A stretch of DNA of 64,000 bases. It comes from Luteimonas padinae (GTDB lineage: Bacteria; Pseudomonadota; Gammaproteobacteria; Xanthomonadales; Xanthomonadaceae). The notes below the pieces were generated by a model. That model was not told the DNA's origin. It worked only from the letters and a program-made list of their open reading frames with translations, and did no database searches. Location: NCBI RefSeq assembly GCF_014652935.1, contig NZ_BMZT01000003.1, positions 295,630 through 359,629 of the forward strand, written 5' to 3'. Below, piece by piece: positions 16,932 to 28,954 of this stretch. Position 1 is the first letter of the stretch. Every line of letters begins with the position of its first letter. The position numbers were made by a program, and so were the translations under genes.

Positions 16932-17014
16932 TCCTGTCTCGCCGATGCCCGCTTCCGAACAGATGCAGACGTTGGCCAGCTTTAAACTAAGCCGGCCACG
17001 AAGTGTTTGCTTCA

Positions 17015-17461
17015 TTAGTTGTCAGGAGCTAGATCGAATTTGCCGAGTCGCTCCCGGGCTTCAACTATCATTTCCTGTATGGCGTGTTCGAAGAGATCAC
17101 TAGGTTGCTGACCAAGATGATAGTTCTCGGGCCTTTTCGCCAAGAAAGATGGACAAACATAACCAAACTGATCTGACGTAATGTCCAGAAAAAAAGATCG
17201 ATCGGCTGAGTTGCCTTCAAGCCAAAAATGACCCACCCGACCCGTAGGCGTCTCCACATCTCCGCCGACAACCCGCCAGTTCGCATTACGGAAACGGCGC
17301 TCGGTCAGAACTATCGCGGCGACAGAAGACAATGGCAGGCAATGCCCCCCCAACGTCTGCTTCCCCTGCTTGCGAGTGTCCTCCCAAGCCGGCCGGCAAA
17401 TTTCATTGAGAAAGCTTTTCTCGTTGTCGGTAAGAATATAAGTCATCTGAATGCCAACCAC
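17015..17461 (-). CDS. Small putative cysteine-hydrolase-fold protein
   Basis: A 148-residue protein with no signal peptide. GGHCLPLSS (Cys41), RVGHFWLE (His78) and FFLDITSDQFG (Asp93) have the spacing of a Cys-His-Asp triad, as in NlpC/transglutaminase-like hydrolases, and DITSDQFG resembles the DxTxxQF seen in small uncharacterised members. The substrate is unknown. It converges on the HEPN-like gene, is AT-rich like the neighbouring cassette, and may belong to it or be a passenger. An internal ATG five codons in is an alternative start. Confidence 0.5.
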   Translation of the reverse strand: MVGIQMTYILTDNEKSFLNEICRPAWEDTRKQGKQTLGGHCLPLSSVAAIVLTERRFRNANWRVVGGDVETPTGRVGHFWLEGNSADRSFFLDITSDQFGYVCPSFLAKRPENYHLGQQPSDLFEHAIQEMIVEARERLGKFDLAPDN

Positions 17462-17707
17462 CTAGTAGCTTGACCATTGGTCCGCTATCCAGTTTAGCAA
17501 CAGCGCACACTCTGGTGTGCCATCCCCTTGATGCTGTTGGATGCTACGCGTAGGCGAACAGCAAAGCCTAGCTGCATACACTGAGTAGGAACTCGATGAT
17601 CTGTTCTTCGGCAGACGCCACCGTAGACGCTTTCTGCGCGTGGCTTCACGATGAAGCCGGAGCATCGACGGGTTGAGCAGGAGTCCCCTTGCAGCGGCTT
17701 GGCGTTG

Positions 17708-18835
17708 TCACGCGCCTGCTGGGTAGGCTCTTAACGTCAGCTCCGACTGTTTTATATCGGCGATCGGGCCAAGGATGGTGTTGTCGAACTCGCGCAGGGA
17801 CATGCCTCGCTGAAGCAATCGCGGCATGTCCGGGTTGGCCAGTGCGCCACGCCCCATGGCGACGAGGTCGGCCCCCCTGTCGAGCATGGCGCTGACCCGG
17901 TCGAGCTCGTGGAGGCTGCCGTTGACGATCAACGGCACCGCCGATGCGTAACGCTTGGCCAGTTCCGCGAGTGTGGCGCTGTTCCCTTCGAACGCGGGTT
18001 GCCATGCCTGGAACTCGGTGATGTGCAGGTAATCCACGCTTGCATCGGCGAGGGCGGCGAACACGACTTCGGCGTCGCGCTCGCCACCGCTCCACTTCGC
18101 ATGGAAGTCGTTGACCTTGCCCTGTGAGATCCGGATGCCCACCGGCGCTCGACCGGCCACCGCTTGCTTGACACGTTGGACGACCGCCACCAGCAATCTC
18201 ATGCGCTCGCTCATGCCGCCACCCCACCGGTCGGTACGCTGGTTGGTGCCGGCAGTCAGGAACTGATCAAGCAGGTAGCCATTCGCCCCGTGGATCTCGA
18301 TGGCATCGAATCCGGCGATCGTCACCGCGCGTCGCGCACTACTTGCGAAACCAGCGATGGCATCCTCGATTTCCTCCTCAGTGATCTGCCGTGGCGTTTC
18401 ATAGGCGCCTTGGCCGTAGTAGAACGCCATCTTTTCGCCCTTTGGCTGTATGGCCGACGGCGCAACGGCGTATTCACGGAAGCGATTGCCTTGGCTCAGC
18501 GCGCCGGCATGCATCAGCTGGGCGACGATTCGGGCGCCGTTCGCTTGCACGGCGGCCGTAATCGGCGCCCAGGCCCTTGCTTGGCCGTCCTCCGCGAGGC
18601 CAGGCTGGTTGAGGTAGCCCTGTGAGAAAGCCGCGTCGGTGTAGAGGCCCTCGCTGATCAGTAGGCCAAAGCCACCTTTGGCAAAGCCATCGTAATAGCT
18701 CGCCATCTTTCCGGTCGGCAGGCCGTCCGGGGTAGCGGAGACGCGGGTCATCGGCGCTACGGCCAGGCGATTGCGTAGCGTGAGTTGGCCGAGGGCGTGA
18801 GGGGCGAGCAGCGCATGCACGTCGACGGCGCTCAT
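17708..18835 (-). CDS. Old Yellow Enzyme-family NADH:flavin oxidoreductase
   Basis: A 375-residue TIM-barrel FMN enzyme. Visible motifs: NRLAVAPMTR near the N-terminus, AQLMHAGALS, the substrate-binding EIHGANGYLLDQFLT with the His/Asn pair, QRTDRWGG, VGIRIS, and the phosphate-binding LIVNGSL plus VAMGRGALANPDMP. It reduces activated C=C bonds of enones or related electrophiles. Its start overlaps the ridA stop (18832-18835, ATGA), so the pair is translationally coupled, and a LysR gene is divergent. That arrangement fits detoxification or catabolism of a reactive carbonyl or imine compound. Confidence 0.93.
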   Translation of the reverse strand: MSAVDVHALLAPHALGQLTLRNRLAVAPMTRVSATPDGLPTGKMASYYDGFAKGGFGLLISEGLYTDAAFSQGYLNQPGLAEDGQARAWAPITAAVQANGARIVAQLMHAGALSQGNRFREYAVAPSAIQPKGEKMAFYYGQGAYETPRQITEEEIEDAIAGFASSARRAVTIAGFDAIEIHGANGYLLDQFLTAGTNQRTDRWGGGMSERMRLLVAVVQRVKQAVAGRAPVGIRISQGKVNDFHAKWSGGERDAEVVFAALADASVDYLHITEFQAWQPAFEGNSATLAELAKRYASAVPLIVNGSLHELDRVSAMLDRGADLVAMGRGALANPDMPRLLQRGMSLREFDNTILGPIADIKQSELTLRAYPAGA

Positions 18836-19230
18836 GCCTCGGCCTTTCCCTTCGTGACCGCGGCAATCGCCTCGATCTCGATCATGGCATTGGGGTCATA
18901 TAAAGCCTTGATCTCGGCAATGGTGTCCGCCGGATACGGCGCCGAGAAGAACTCCCGCCGCAGCTGCACCACGTCCTGGAAGTGACCCATATCGGTGACG
19001 AAAATGGTGACCTTGATGACGTCATGCAGGCTCGAGCCTCCGGCCTCCAGTGCACGGGACAGATTGGCAAAGGCTCGGCGGCCCTGGGTCAGAAAGTCGC
19101 CTGAGACGATCTTCCCGTCCTCGCCTCCGGCGGCCTGGCCGGAGATGAAGAGCAGATCGCCGAAGCGGATGCCCTGGGAAAGCAGATAGGGAGCGTAGTG
19201 GTCCGGCTCAGTGATGATGCGTTCGCGCAT
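18832..19230 (-). CDS. RidA/YjgF/YER057c-family protein
   Basis: A 132-residue protein with the family core: GDLLFISGQAAGGEDGKIV, QGRRAFANLSRALEAGG, VIKVTIFVTDMGHFQDV and a C-terminal MIEIEAIAAV. The catalytic Arg of true RidA proteins (in an RxC/RVxxxV context) is not obvious, so it may belong to one of the other RidA subgroups; imine hydrolysis is possible but unproven. AAGGAA lies upstream of the ATG. It is the first gene of a two-gene operon with the OYE gene, read away from the LysR gene. Confidence 0.9.
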   Translation of the reverse strand: MRERIITEPDHYAPYLLSQGIRFGDLLFISGQAAGGEDGKIVSGDFLTQGRRAFANLSRALEAGGSSLHDVIKVTIFVTDMGHFQDVVQLRREFFSAPYPADTIAEIKALYDPNAMIEIEAIAAVTKGKAEA

Positions 19231-19361
19231 GGTCGGTTCCTTGGTGGTGGCGATTCAGGGTGATGTGAATTCATCGATGCCCCGGTGCCACACATCCTGA
19301 TCCGCATGAAATCTGACGACAAACGATGATTTGTCACTCGATAAATGATATTTTTTCATCC

Positions 19362-20252
19362 ATGACATCGCCTGCCCGCCGCCTCCCGCCCATGTCCACC
19401 CTACGCGCCTTCGAAGCAGCGGCGCGCCATGGGAGTTTCAAACAGGCAGCGGCGGAGCTTGCGGTCACGCCTACTGCCGTGAGCCATCGGATCCGTGCAC
19501 TCGAAGATCATCTCGGCGTTCGGCTGTTTGATCGCCGCGTGAGACAGGTATCGCTCACTCGCGCCGGTCTACAGCTGTATCCGGCACTCCGGCAGGGCTT
19601 CGACATCTTCGACGTTGCCATCCGGCGGCTGCTGACGCCCGCCGAACGGGAAAGCGTCACCATTTCCGCGACCAATGCTTTCGTAGCGAAGTGGCTAGTG
19701 CCCCGCGTAGCGAACTTCCGTGCCAATCATCCGGGCATTGATCTGCAGCTACATGCATCGGATACAGTGGTAGATCTGGCCAGCCATGCATTCGACATCG
19801 CCATCCGCTACGGCAGGGGGCCATATCCGGGGTACCGCAGCGATGTACTTTTCGCAGACGCGTATATCCCAGTGATCAATCCGATACTCCAAGTGCGCTC
19901 GCCCCAGGACATGGCGGCATATCCGCTGGTTCACTTCGACTGGCAGAAAGCGTCCCCGGACAACCCTACTTGGACGAGATGGCATGCGGAAGCCGGTATC
20001 GCGCTACCCACCACCCAGGCGGAGTTGCGCTACTCCGATGAAAGCCATGCGATCCAGGCAGCGGTAGCTGGGCAGGGCGTCGCGCTGCTGAGCCAAGCAC
20101 TGGTGGCCGATGAAATCGCCGCCGGGCGACTGCTACAACCATTCGGGCCTGCGATTCCCGGTTACACCTATCACTTGGTGAGGCAAGAGCAAAGCAGCGC
20201 TAGCGCCGCGGTGACCGCAGTGATGGATTGGCTTCGCCATCACGCCGAATAG
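19362..20252 (+). CDS. LysR-family transcriptional regulator (GcvA-like)
   Basis: A 296-residue regulator. The winged helix-turn-helix is at 7-65 (LPPMSTLRAFEAAARHGSFKQAAAELAVTPTAVSHRIRALEDHLG), followed by a periplasmic-binding-protein-like effector domain (VTISATNAFVAKWLVPRVANF, FDIAIRYGRGPYPG). PPMSTLRAFEAAARHGSF is typical of the GcvA/AmpR-like branch. The ATG at 19362 is chosen; an upstream in-frame ATG at 19326 lies in the promoter. It faces away from ridA-OYE across about 130 bases containing an ATGATTTGTC/GATAAATGAT near-dyad. It probably controls that operon. Confidence 0.93.
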   Translation: MTSPARRLPPMSTLRAFEAAARHGSFKQAAAELAVTPTAVSHRIRALEDHLGVRLFDRRVRQVSLTRAGLQLYPALRQGFDIFDVAIRRLLTPAERESVTISATNAFVAKWLVPRVANFRANHPGIDLQLHASDTVVDLASHAFDIAIRYGRGPYPGYRSDVLFADAYIPVINPILQVRSPQDMAAYPLVHFDWQKASPDNPTWTRWHAEAGIALPTTQAELRYSDESHAIQAAVAGQGVALLSQALVADEIAAGRLLQPFGPAIPGYTYHLVRQEQSSASAAVTAVMDWLRHHAE

Positions 20253-20332
20253 AGCGATACACGCAGGCGCGTAGCGCTGCTTCTGACCGATACCTGGACT
20301 TGTACAGCGTCAAGGCGAACGTCCGAGGGCAG

Positions 20333-20381
20333 TTTCCGACCAGAAGCTATCCACCCCTACCCTCGATAAACATCCCTAATC
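20333..20381 (+). repeat. Dispersed intergenic repeat, copy 2 (degenerate)
   Basis: Relative to copies 1 and 3, this reads CCCTACCCTCGATAAACATC then CCTAATC, with four changes in the 25-base core. It is preceded by TTTCCGACCAGAAGC instead of the GGGTCG-AAG block. Confidence 0.5.
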
Positions 20382-20390
20382 CCCTGCCCC

Positions 20391-20420
20391 AACGTCCGCT
20401 ACCGGCCAGAAGCGGACGTT
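20391..20420. repeat. Perfect hairpin with 10-base arms
   Basis: AACGTCCGCT (20391-20400) and AGCGGACGTT (20411-20420) are exact reverse complements around a 10-base loop. There is no T-run after it, so it is not a standard terminator. A half-related TCCGCTTTGGG lies beside copy 3 of the dispersed repeat, so it may be part of the same element. Confidence 0.55.
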
Positions 20421-20457
20421 CTGGCTGACCCGAACTGCCGCTTCGAATCCACTCTTT

Positions 20458-20540
20458 CAGAGGGTCGGCAGGGATTCGTGTAAAAAACGGCCAAAGGTGA
20501 GCTAACTGCCTGTCATAGCTGACTTTCTTGGCCGCTCCAG
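20458..20540 (-). repeat. merR 3'-end-like repeat, inverted copy
   Basis: On the minus strand this matches 62298-62376 at most positions (about 85% by eye), including exact blocks such as GACAGGCAGTTAGCTCAC and TACACGAATCCCTGCCGACC. In the other copy the first half encodes the end of MerR (LERPRKPAATGS-stop); here it reads LERPRKSAMTGS-stop but no merR body precedes it. It is a remnant of a second copy. Confidence 0.6.
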
Positions 20541-20597
20541 CCACGCGTCAGAACGGAGCATTTCTTCTTCGAGGACCGGACAACGGGCCGTAACTCG

Positions 20598-21221
20598 TTA
20601 TTTCACCTCGTCCCGGTAACTCCGCCAAGCCATGCGGAGTACCCGAGCGGAGGACCGCAGAAACATCAGCAACAGTCCACCGGCGATGACCAGATCGGGC
20701 CAGCCGGCATCGAACAGCCACACGCCGGCGGCTGCCAGCAGCACCGCAACACCCTCGTACAGGTCATTGCGCGAGCACTCCCAGGCCGATGACATGTTCA
20801 CGTCGCCAAAGCGGTACGGGGTAAGCAGCCACAGGCACAAGGCGTTGAACGCAAGATTGATCACGGCGGCGATGCCGATGGCCTCGAAGATCGGCACCTC
20901 CGGGTGGGCCAGGCGCCAGCCGATCTGGATGGCGACCGCAACCGCGGCACCGAGGATCAGCAATCCCTTGAACAACGCCACCCTGGCCTTGGCGCGCAGG
21001 CTCGCGCCGATCACTGCCAGGCTCAGCAGATAGGTCAACGCATCACCGAGGTTGTCGAGGCTGCCCGACAGCAACGAGGACGAGCCGCTGTAGATCGCTG
21101 CGGTGATCATCATCACGAAGCTGGCGATGTTGATTGCCAGCACGATCATCAACACGCGCCGCTGCCCCGCCTCCAGGGCGCGGATATCCACCGTGCTTCC
21201 GCAGCCGCACGAATCACTCAT
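20598..21221 (-). CDS. Short CDF-type cation transporter, MerR-controlled
   Basis: A 207-residue membrane protein with about six hydrophobic helices and no C-terminal cytoplasmic domain, shorter than typical CDF proteins (about 300). The N-terminus has SDSCGCGS, a likely metal-binding cysteine pair. The CDF metal-site motif appears as SGSLDNLGDALTY (Asp pair in helix 2), with ECSRNDLYEGVAV (Asn-Asp in helix 5) in place of the usual HxxxD. It should export divalent or soft cations. ATG 21221 has GGAG 8 bases upstream; an in-frame ATG at 21227 is too close to it. It is divergent from a MerR-type gene with a clear shared operator. Confidence 0.85.
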   Translation of the reverse strand: MSDSCGCGSTVDIRALEAGQRRVLMIVLAINIASFVMMITAAIYSGSSSLLSGSLDNLGDALTYLLSLAVIGASLRAKARVALFKGLLILGAAVAVAIQIGWRLAHPEVPIFEAIGIAAVINLAFNALCLWLLTPYRFGDVNMSSAWECSRNDLYEGVAVLLAAAGVWLFDAGWPDLVIAGGLLLMFLRSSARVLRMAWRSYRDEVK

Positions 21222-21280
21222 GATCATGTCTCCGAGTCGAGCGGGCGTCCGAGGATTTGCGGCCCGCTTCCAGGTCGGCG

Positions 21281-21311
21281 ATCCTAAACCCCGGAGTCGC
21301 TACAGAGTCAA
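21281..21311 (-). promoter_or_regulatory. MerR-type promoter of the CDF gene (19-bp spacer)
   Basis: On the minus strand the -35 TTGACT (21311-21306) and -10 TAGGAT (21286-21281) are 19 bases apart, the overlong spacing activated by MerR-family proteins. The spacer holds a partly symmetrical ACTCTGTAG...CTCCGGGGT. It drives the transporter and overlaps the start of the divergent regulator gene. Confidence 0.85.
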
Positions 21312-21315
21312 GCCC

Positions 21316-21711
21316 ATGAAGATCGGAGAGGTCGCGGAGCGCAGCGGGTGCCATCCCGAAACCGTGCGCTACTACGAGCGCATCGGGTTGTTGCCTGCCC
21401 CGCCGCGCACGGCGGGCGGGTATCGCGACTACCGTCCCGCCGACGCGGATCGGCTGCGCTTCATCAGCCGCGGACGCGAACTGGGCTTCTCGCTGGAGGA
21501 GATCCGCAGCCTGCTGGGCCTGGCCGAAGACGACGGGTTGTCCTGCCAGGATGTCGACCGTCTTGCCCGCGGGCACCTGCTGGACATCCGGAACCGGCTA
21601 AACGACCTTCAGCGGATGGCCTCGGAGCTCGAACGGGTGATTGGCAGTTGCAGCGGCGGCGAGCGCGGCCAGTGCGCCATCCTCGACACGCTGCGCCACC
21701 CGCCATCCTAG
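21316..21711 (+). CDS. MerR-family metal-responsive regulator (CadR/ZntR/PbrR type)
   Basis: A 131-residue protein: helix-turn-helix MKIGEVAERSGCHPETVRYYERIGLL, a wing with GGYRDYRPADADRL, a dimerisation helix, then a metal loop. Three cysteines (Cys77, Cys112, Cys120) align with Cys79, Cys114 and about Cys124 of the divalent-metal ZntR/CadR/PbrR group. The metal is probably Zn, Cd, Pb or Co. The ATG follows the divergent promoter, which it should control. The upstream open frame is not used. The 3' end is 8 bases from the convergent CDF gene. Confidence 0.9.
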   Translation: MKIGEVAERSGCHPETVRYYERIGLLPAPPRTAGGYRDYRPADADRLRFISRGRELGFSLEEIRSLLGLAEDDGLSCQDVDRLARGHLLDIRNRLNDLQRMASELERVIGSCSGGERGQCAILDTLRHPPS

Positions 21712-21719
21712 GTCGGCAC

Positions 21720-22313
21720 TCAAGCGTCCTCTTCGCCACGGGCATCCTGCAGGATCTCGATGCCCCCTTTCAGGGCGATCGCCGCCACTGCGAGCCCCAC
21801 GACGAGGTCGGGCCAGGCCCGCCCGGTCCACAGCACCAGTCCGCCACCCACGAGCACGCCTGCGTTGGCGATGAAATCGTTGGTGCTGAAGGTCGTCGCG
21901 GCACGCACGTTCACATTGGCCTGCCGGATTTTCTTGAGCAGCCACACGCATGTCGCGTTTACCAGGCCGGCCCCCAGCGCCATCACCATCATCGTCGTAC
22001 CAATGGGCTCGGCGTCACCCAGGAACCGACGGCCCACGTCGACCAGGATCCCAGCGGCGAACAGGATCAGCAGCCAGCCGGACACTTTGGCCGCCGACCG
22101 TTTCCAGGCTTGTGAGCGACTGAGTGCGAGCAGGGTGATGATGTAGACGGCGCTGTCGGACGCATTGTCCAGTCCATTTGCGATCAGAGCGCTTGAGCCG
22201 GCGGCGACGCCCGTGACCCCGAACCCCGCGGCAAGCGCGAGGTTCAGGGCGAGGACGATCAACAGGATCCGGCGCTGGTGCGCGTCGTGTATTTCGATCT
22301 TCTCTTCACTCAA
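21720..22313 (-). CDS. Second short CDF-type cation transporter
   Basis: About 197 residues from a TTG start. GGAGG lies 9 bases before the TTG, and the only ATG upstream (22385) would force a 71-base overlap with czcA and give a non-family N-terminus. Helices carry the CDF motifs ANGLDNASDSAVYI (Asp pair) and STNDFIANAGVLVGGG (Asn-Asp). Like the other short transporter at 20598 it lacks the C-terminal domain. It directly follows czcA (stop 22315) on the same strand and is likely the last gene of the czcCBA operon, feeding or complementing that pump by inner-membrane export. Confidence 0.82.
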   Translation of the reverse strand: MSEEKIEIHDAHQRRILLIVLALNLALAAGFGVTGVAAGSSALIANGLDNASDSAVYIITLLALSRSQAWKRSAAKVSGWLLILFAAGILVDVGRRFLGDAEPIGTTMMVMALGAGLVNATCVWLLKKIRQANVNVRAATTFSTNDFIANAGVLVGGGLVLWTGRAWPDLVVGLAVAAIALKGGIEILQDARGEEDA

Positions 22314-22314
22314 C

Positions 22315-26481
<4,167 letters not shown>

Positions 26482-26485
<4 letters not shown>

Positions 26486-27762
26486 GGGGTTGCTCCTTGG
26501 TTGTGTTGCAGGCCCGGGCCGGCGACGAATGCCTGGCCGGTCAGCCGCTGGATCTCGATCAGGGCGCGCTGGGCTTCCAGCGCCGCCGCCAGCTGTTGCT
26601 GCCGTGCGGCGGCGTGCTCCGCCTGCAGGCTCGACCACTCCAGATAACTGGCGGCGCCTGCGCGGTACGCGGTGGCGGCCGCGGCTTCGGCCTTGGCCAG
26701 ACGTGGAAGCACGTCCTCACCTAGCCGCTGTGCTTCCAGGCGGGCCACCCCGAAGCGGCCATGCGCCTCAGCGAGGGTGGAGTAGAGCGACAGCCCCATG
26801 GCCTCCCGTTCGATTTCCAGCGCTGTCAACTCGGCGCGTGCGGCACGGATGCCCGGCTGTGCCCGGCGAGTGGTGCCCAGCGGGATAGAGACACTGCCGA
26901 CCAAGCCGAAGTCATCGCCCTCCGCCATCCGTCGCACGCCCACCTGCCAGTCGAAGTCGGGGGTCGCTTCGCTGCGTGCCAGCTGCAGGCGCGCCTCGCC
27001 AATGCGCTGCTGGTCGACGAACTGCGCCAGCTCGGGAGTGCGTTGCAACCAATCGGCGAGTACCGCGAAGTCCGCGACCTGGGGCACATCCAGCGGATCG
27101 CCGCCGACGATCTCAAATGCGGGATTTCGCTCGCCCCACAGGGCCGCGAGGTGCTGGCGGGCGGCCGCCTCACGTTGCCGGGCACGGGCGCTATCCAGTT
27201 CGGCCCGCGCAAAGGCCGCCTGGGCGGTGAGTACGACCGACTCGGGCGAAGCGCCAGCCTCGTGACGCCGGCGCGCCGCAGCAACGGTGCGATCGCGCTG
27301 GTCGACGCCCAACTGCGCAAGCTCGCCTTCGCGTTGCGCACCGACGACTGCTAGGTAGCGGCGGGCCACTTCGGCCAGGAGATCCAACCGCCGCGCCTCG
27401 CGCCCGATGGCCAGCGCATCGATCCGGCTTTGCGCGAGCGTGCGGCGGGCATCGAGCTTGCCGCCGCGCTCCAGCACGGAGGCGAGGCTCAGCGTGATCT
27501 CGGCGCCATCCAGGCCGCTGGCCGGGCCGGTACCGAGCACGTTCTCGACCTCGGCTCCAGCGACCAGCGCCGGGCGCAACGAGGAGCGATCCAGTTCGGC
27601 TTTCAGGGCCTCATGGCGGGCGCCAAACAGGCGCAGATCGGGGTGTGTATCGGCAACGCGGAGGAAAGCGTCGTCCAGGGTGAGGGGGTCGGCGGCGTGC
27701 GTGGGGAATGCCACGGCACACACGGCGACGAACGCGGCCAGGGCCGCTGATCGCAAACGCAT
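26482..27762 (-). CDS. czcC: CzcC, TolC-family outer-membrane channel
   Basis: A 426-residue outer membrane efflux protein with a signal peptide (AAFVAVCAVAFPTHA). The two OEP repeats are long helical segments (about 25-210 and 230-415), with ISLASVLERGGKLDARR and GSVSIPLGTTRRAQPGIRAARAE at the barrel strands. It forms the exit duct of the CzcCBA exporter. GGAGC precedes the ATG. It lies 56 bases after a small secreted leader-like protein. Confidence 0.93.
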
Positions 27763-27818
27763 GGGGGTTGCTCCGATGAATCGAATTGACGGGCGTCGGC
27801 ATCAGGCCGACGGCGCGG

Positions 27819-28211
27819 TCATCCGAAGATCGGAGGCTTGAATGGGCTCGGCAGACGCAAGGCGGCCGGGGGCGACGCTTTTTCGACCCCCATTCGACCG
27901 GCGACCGGTTGAGTGGAAAATGAATCCAGAACCGGCAACACGGCCGCGGCTGAACCACAGCAATGGGCGAAATCCAGCAACAGGTGCAACGTCTCCGATC
28001 CGTCCTGATCGTGCGCGTCCGCCGCGGCGAACTCCGGGTCCAGATCGTTGGCATGCGGGCCGTGGCTGTGCGCGCCAGACGGATCGTGCGCGAGCTCATG
28101 CATCTCGCCGGCGGCTGTCATCACCGGTTGGAACGCCAGCCCCAACGCAAGCACACCCAGCACGACGACGCGCAGGAGCGGCAACAAGAAGCGGGGATGC
28201 AGGCGGGTCAT
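27819..28211 (-). CDS. CopL-like secreted His/Cys protein leading czc operon
   Basis: A 130-residue protein: one hydrophobic N-terminal segment (LPLLRVVVLGVLALGLAFQPVMT), a His-rich body (MHELAHDPSGAHSHGPHAND, DAHDQDG, DFAHCCGSAAA) and the ending PFKPPIFG. The layout and the F-x-PPI ending resemble CopL, which ends FRPPIG in the copper operons here. It is the first gene before czcCBA on the same strand, 56 bases upstream. A role as a metal-sensing leader or periplasmic metal buffer is inferred from the parallel. I do not know a named family for it. Confidence 0.65.
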   Translation of the reverse strand: MTRLHPRFLLPLLRVVVLGVLALGLAFQPVMTAAGEMHELAHDPSGAHSHGPHANDLDPEFAAADAHDQDGSETLHLLLDFAHCCGSAAAVLPVLDSFSTQPVAGRMGVEKASPPAALRLPSPFKPPIFG

Positions 28212-28272
28212 GGCCGCGCAGGGTACCTGCGGATGATGGGGTTATACAATTCCGCTGAATGCGTCGAGAGGG

Positions 28273-28416
28273 CTACAGGGAAAAGGCGCGTTCCAGTTGT
28301 CGGCCATGGCACCGCTTGTACTTGTTTCCGCTGCCGCACTGGCACGGCTGGTGATCGCGCAGCCCCGACGACAGTGCGTGTCCAGGAACTGGTGCGCCTG
28401 CTGCAGCGGTTCGATT
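28273..28416 (-). pseudogene. Remnant of a SEC-C motif protein
   Basis: The minus strand reads RDHQPCQCGSGNKYKRCHGR then a stop nearby; CxCGSGxKYKxCHG is the zinc-binding SEC-C motif that ends SecA and several small proteins. An in-frame stop at 28419-28417 cuts the frame just upstream, while the neighbouring frame continues the sense (HEIEPLQQAHQFLDTH), suggesting a frameshifted tail. No N-terminal part is visible. Confidence 0.5.
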
Positions 28417-28626
28417 TCATGCGCGGGGACACTGACCTCGCCGGGAGCCGCCGGGATGCCCCGGCTCAGTCTCTTCCTAGGGGCTCTTGCCGTTGCATGG
28501 GCTGCTAGCCCTTCGATGGCAGACAACAATACCCGGACTGCGCTCTACGAGGTCATGCGGTCGGGCTTGGCTGCCTGAGTGATCCGTGGGACGAAGTGGT
28601 GCGCGATGTTCCAACGAGACGTCCGC

Positions 28627-28676
28627 TTTGGGTCGAAAGGAGCCATCCGCCCTACCCCCGATAACCAGCCCTAATC
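28627..28676 (+). repeat. Dispersed intergenic repeat, copy 3
   Basis: TTTGGGTCGAAAG then CCCTACCCCCGATAACCAGC and CCTAATC; the latter part matches copy 1 (16884-16931). It lies between the czc block and the FieF-like gene. Confidence 0.6.
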
Positions 28677-28954
28677 CGCGCGCTCAGGCGAACACCCGCT
28701 TCGGGCAAGCAAACAGCCAACCTCGCTCAACGCAGGACGGCTGGCTAGGGGCTTGCTGTGCCCTTCTCATCGTGTGAACCTGATGCCTGCCAGCCTATGC
28801 GCGCTCCGCTTAGGATCGACCGGCGCGCAAGCGGTGCCGACCCGCGCCGGAACGACGACGCCTGCTGCGGGCGGTCGAGGTTCTGAGCGGACCTGCCGAC
28901 TGCGCGACATGCGCCGGCTGGCCCGGCCCGCGGTCGCAGCGGACAATAGTCCCC

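Larger units (their letters stand above)
20253..20597. other. Gene-free spacer holding three repeat elements
   Basis: No gene is supported in these 345 bases. They contain copy 2 of the dispersed repeat (20333-20381), a perfect hairpin (20391-20420) and a merR-tail-like repeat in reverse orientation (20458-20540). The latter two are annotated separately. The spacer is the border between the LysR block and the cation-export block. Confidence 0.6.
28212..28954. other. 743-bp border region without an intact gene
   Basis: No intact gene is supported. The left part holds a broken minus-strand SEC-C fragment and the centre holds copy 3 of the dispersed repeat. From about 28,750 to 28,950 I see only GC-rich sequence with no family match. 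The czc leader promoter should lie in the first 150 bases, and the FieF-like gene's promoter in the last 100. Confidence 0.5.

Noticed and set aside
20347..20544. A 65-codon minus-strand frame over the repeats.
   Set aside because: Its translation is conserved with the other repeat copy only because the DNA is repeated; there is no ribosome site or known domain.
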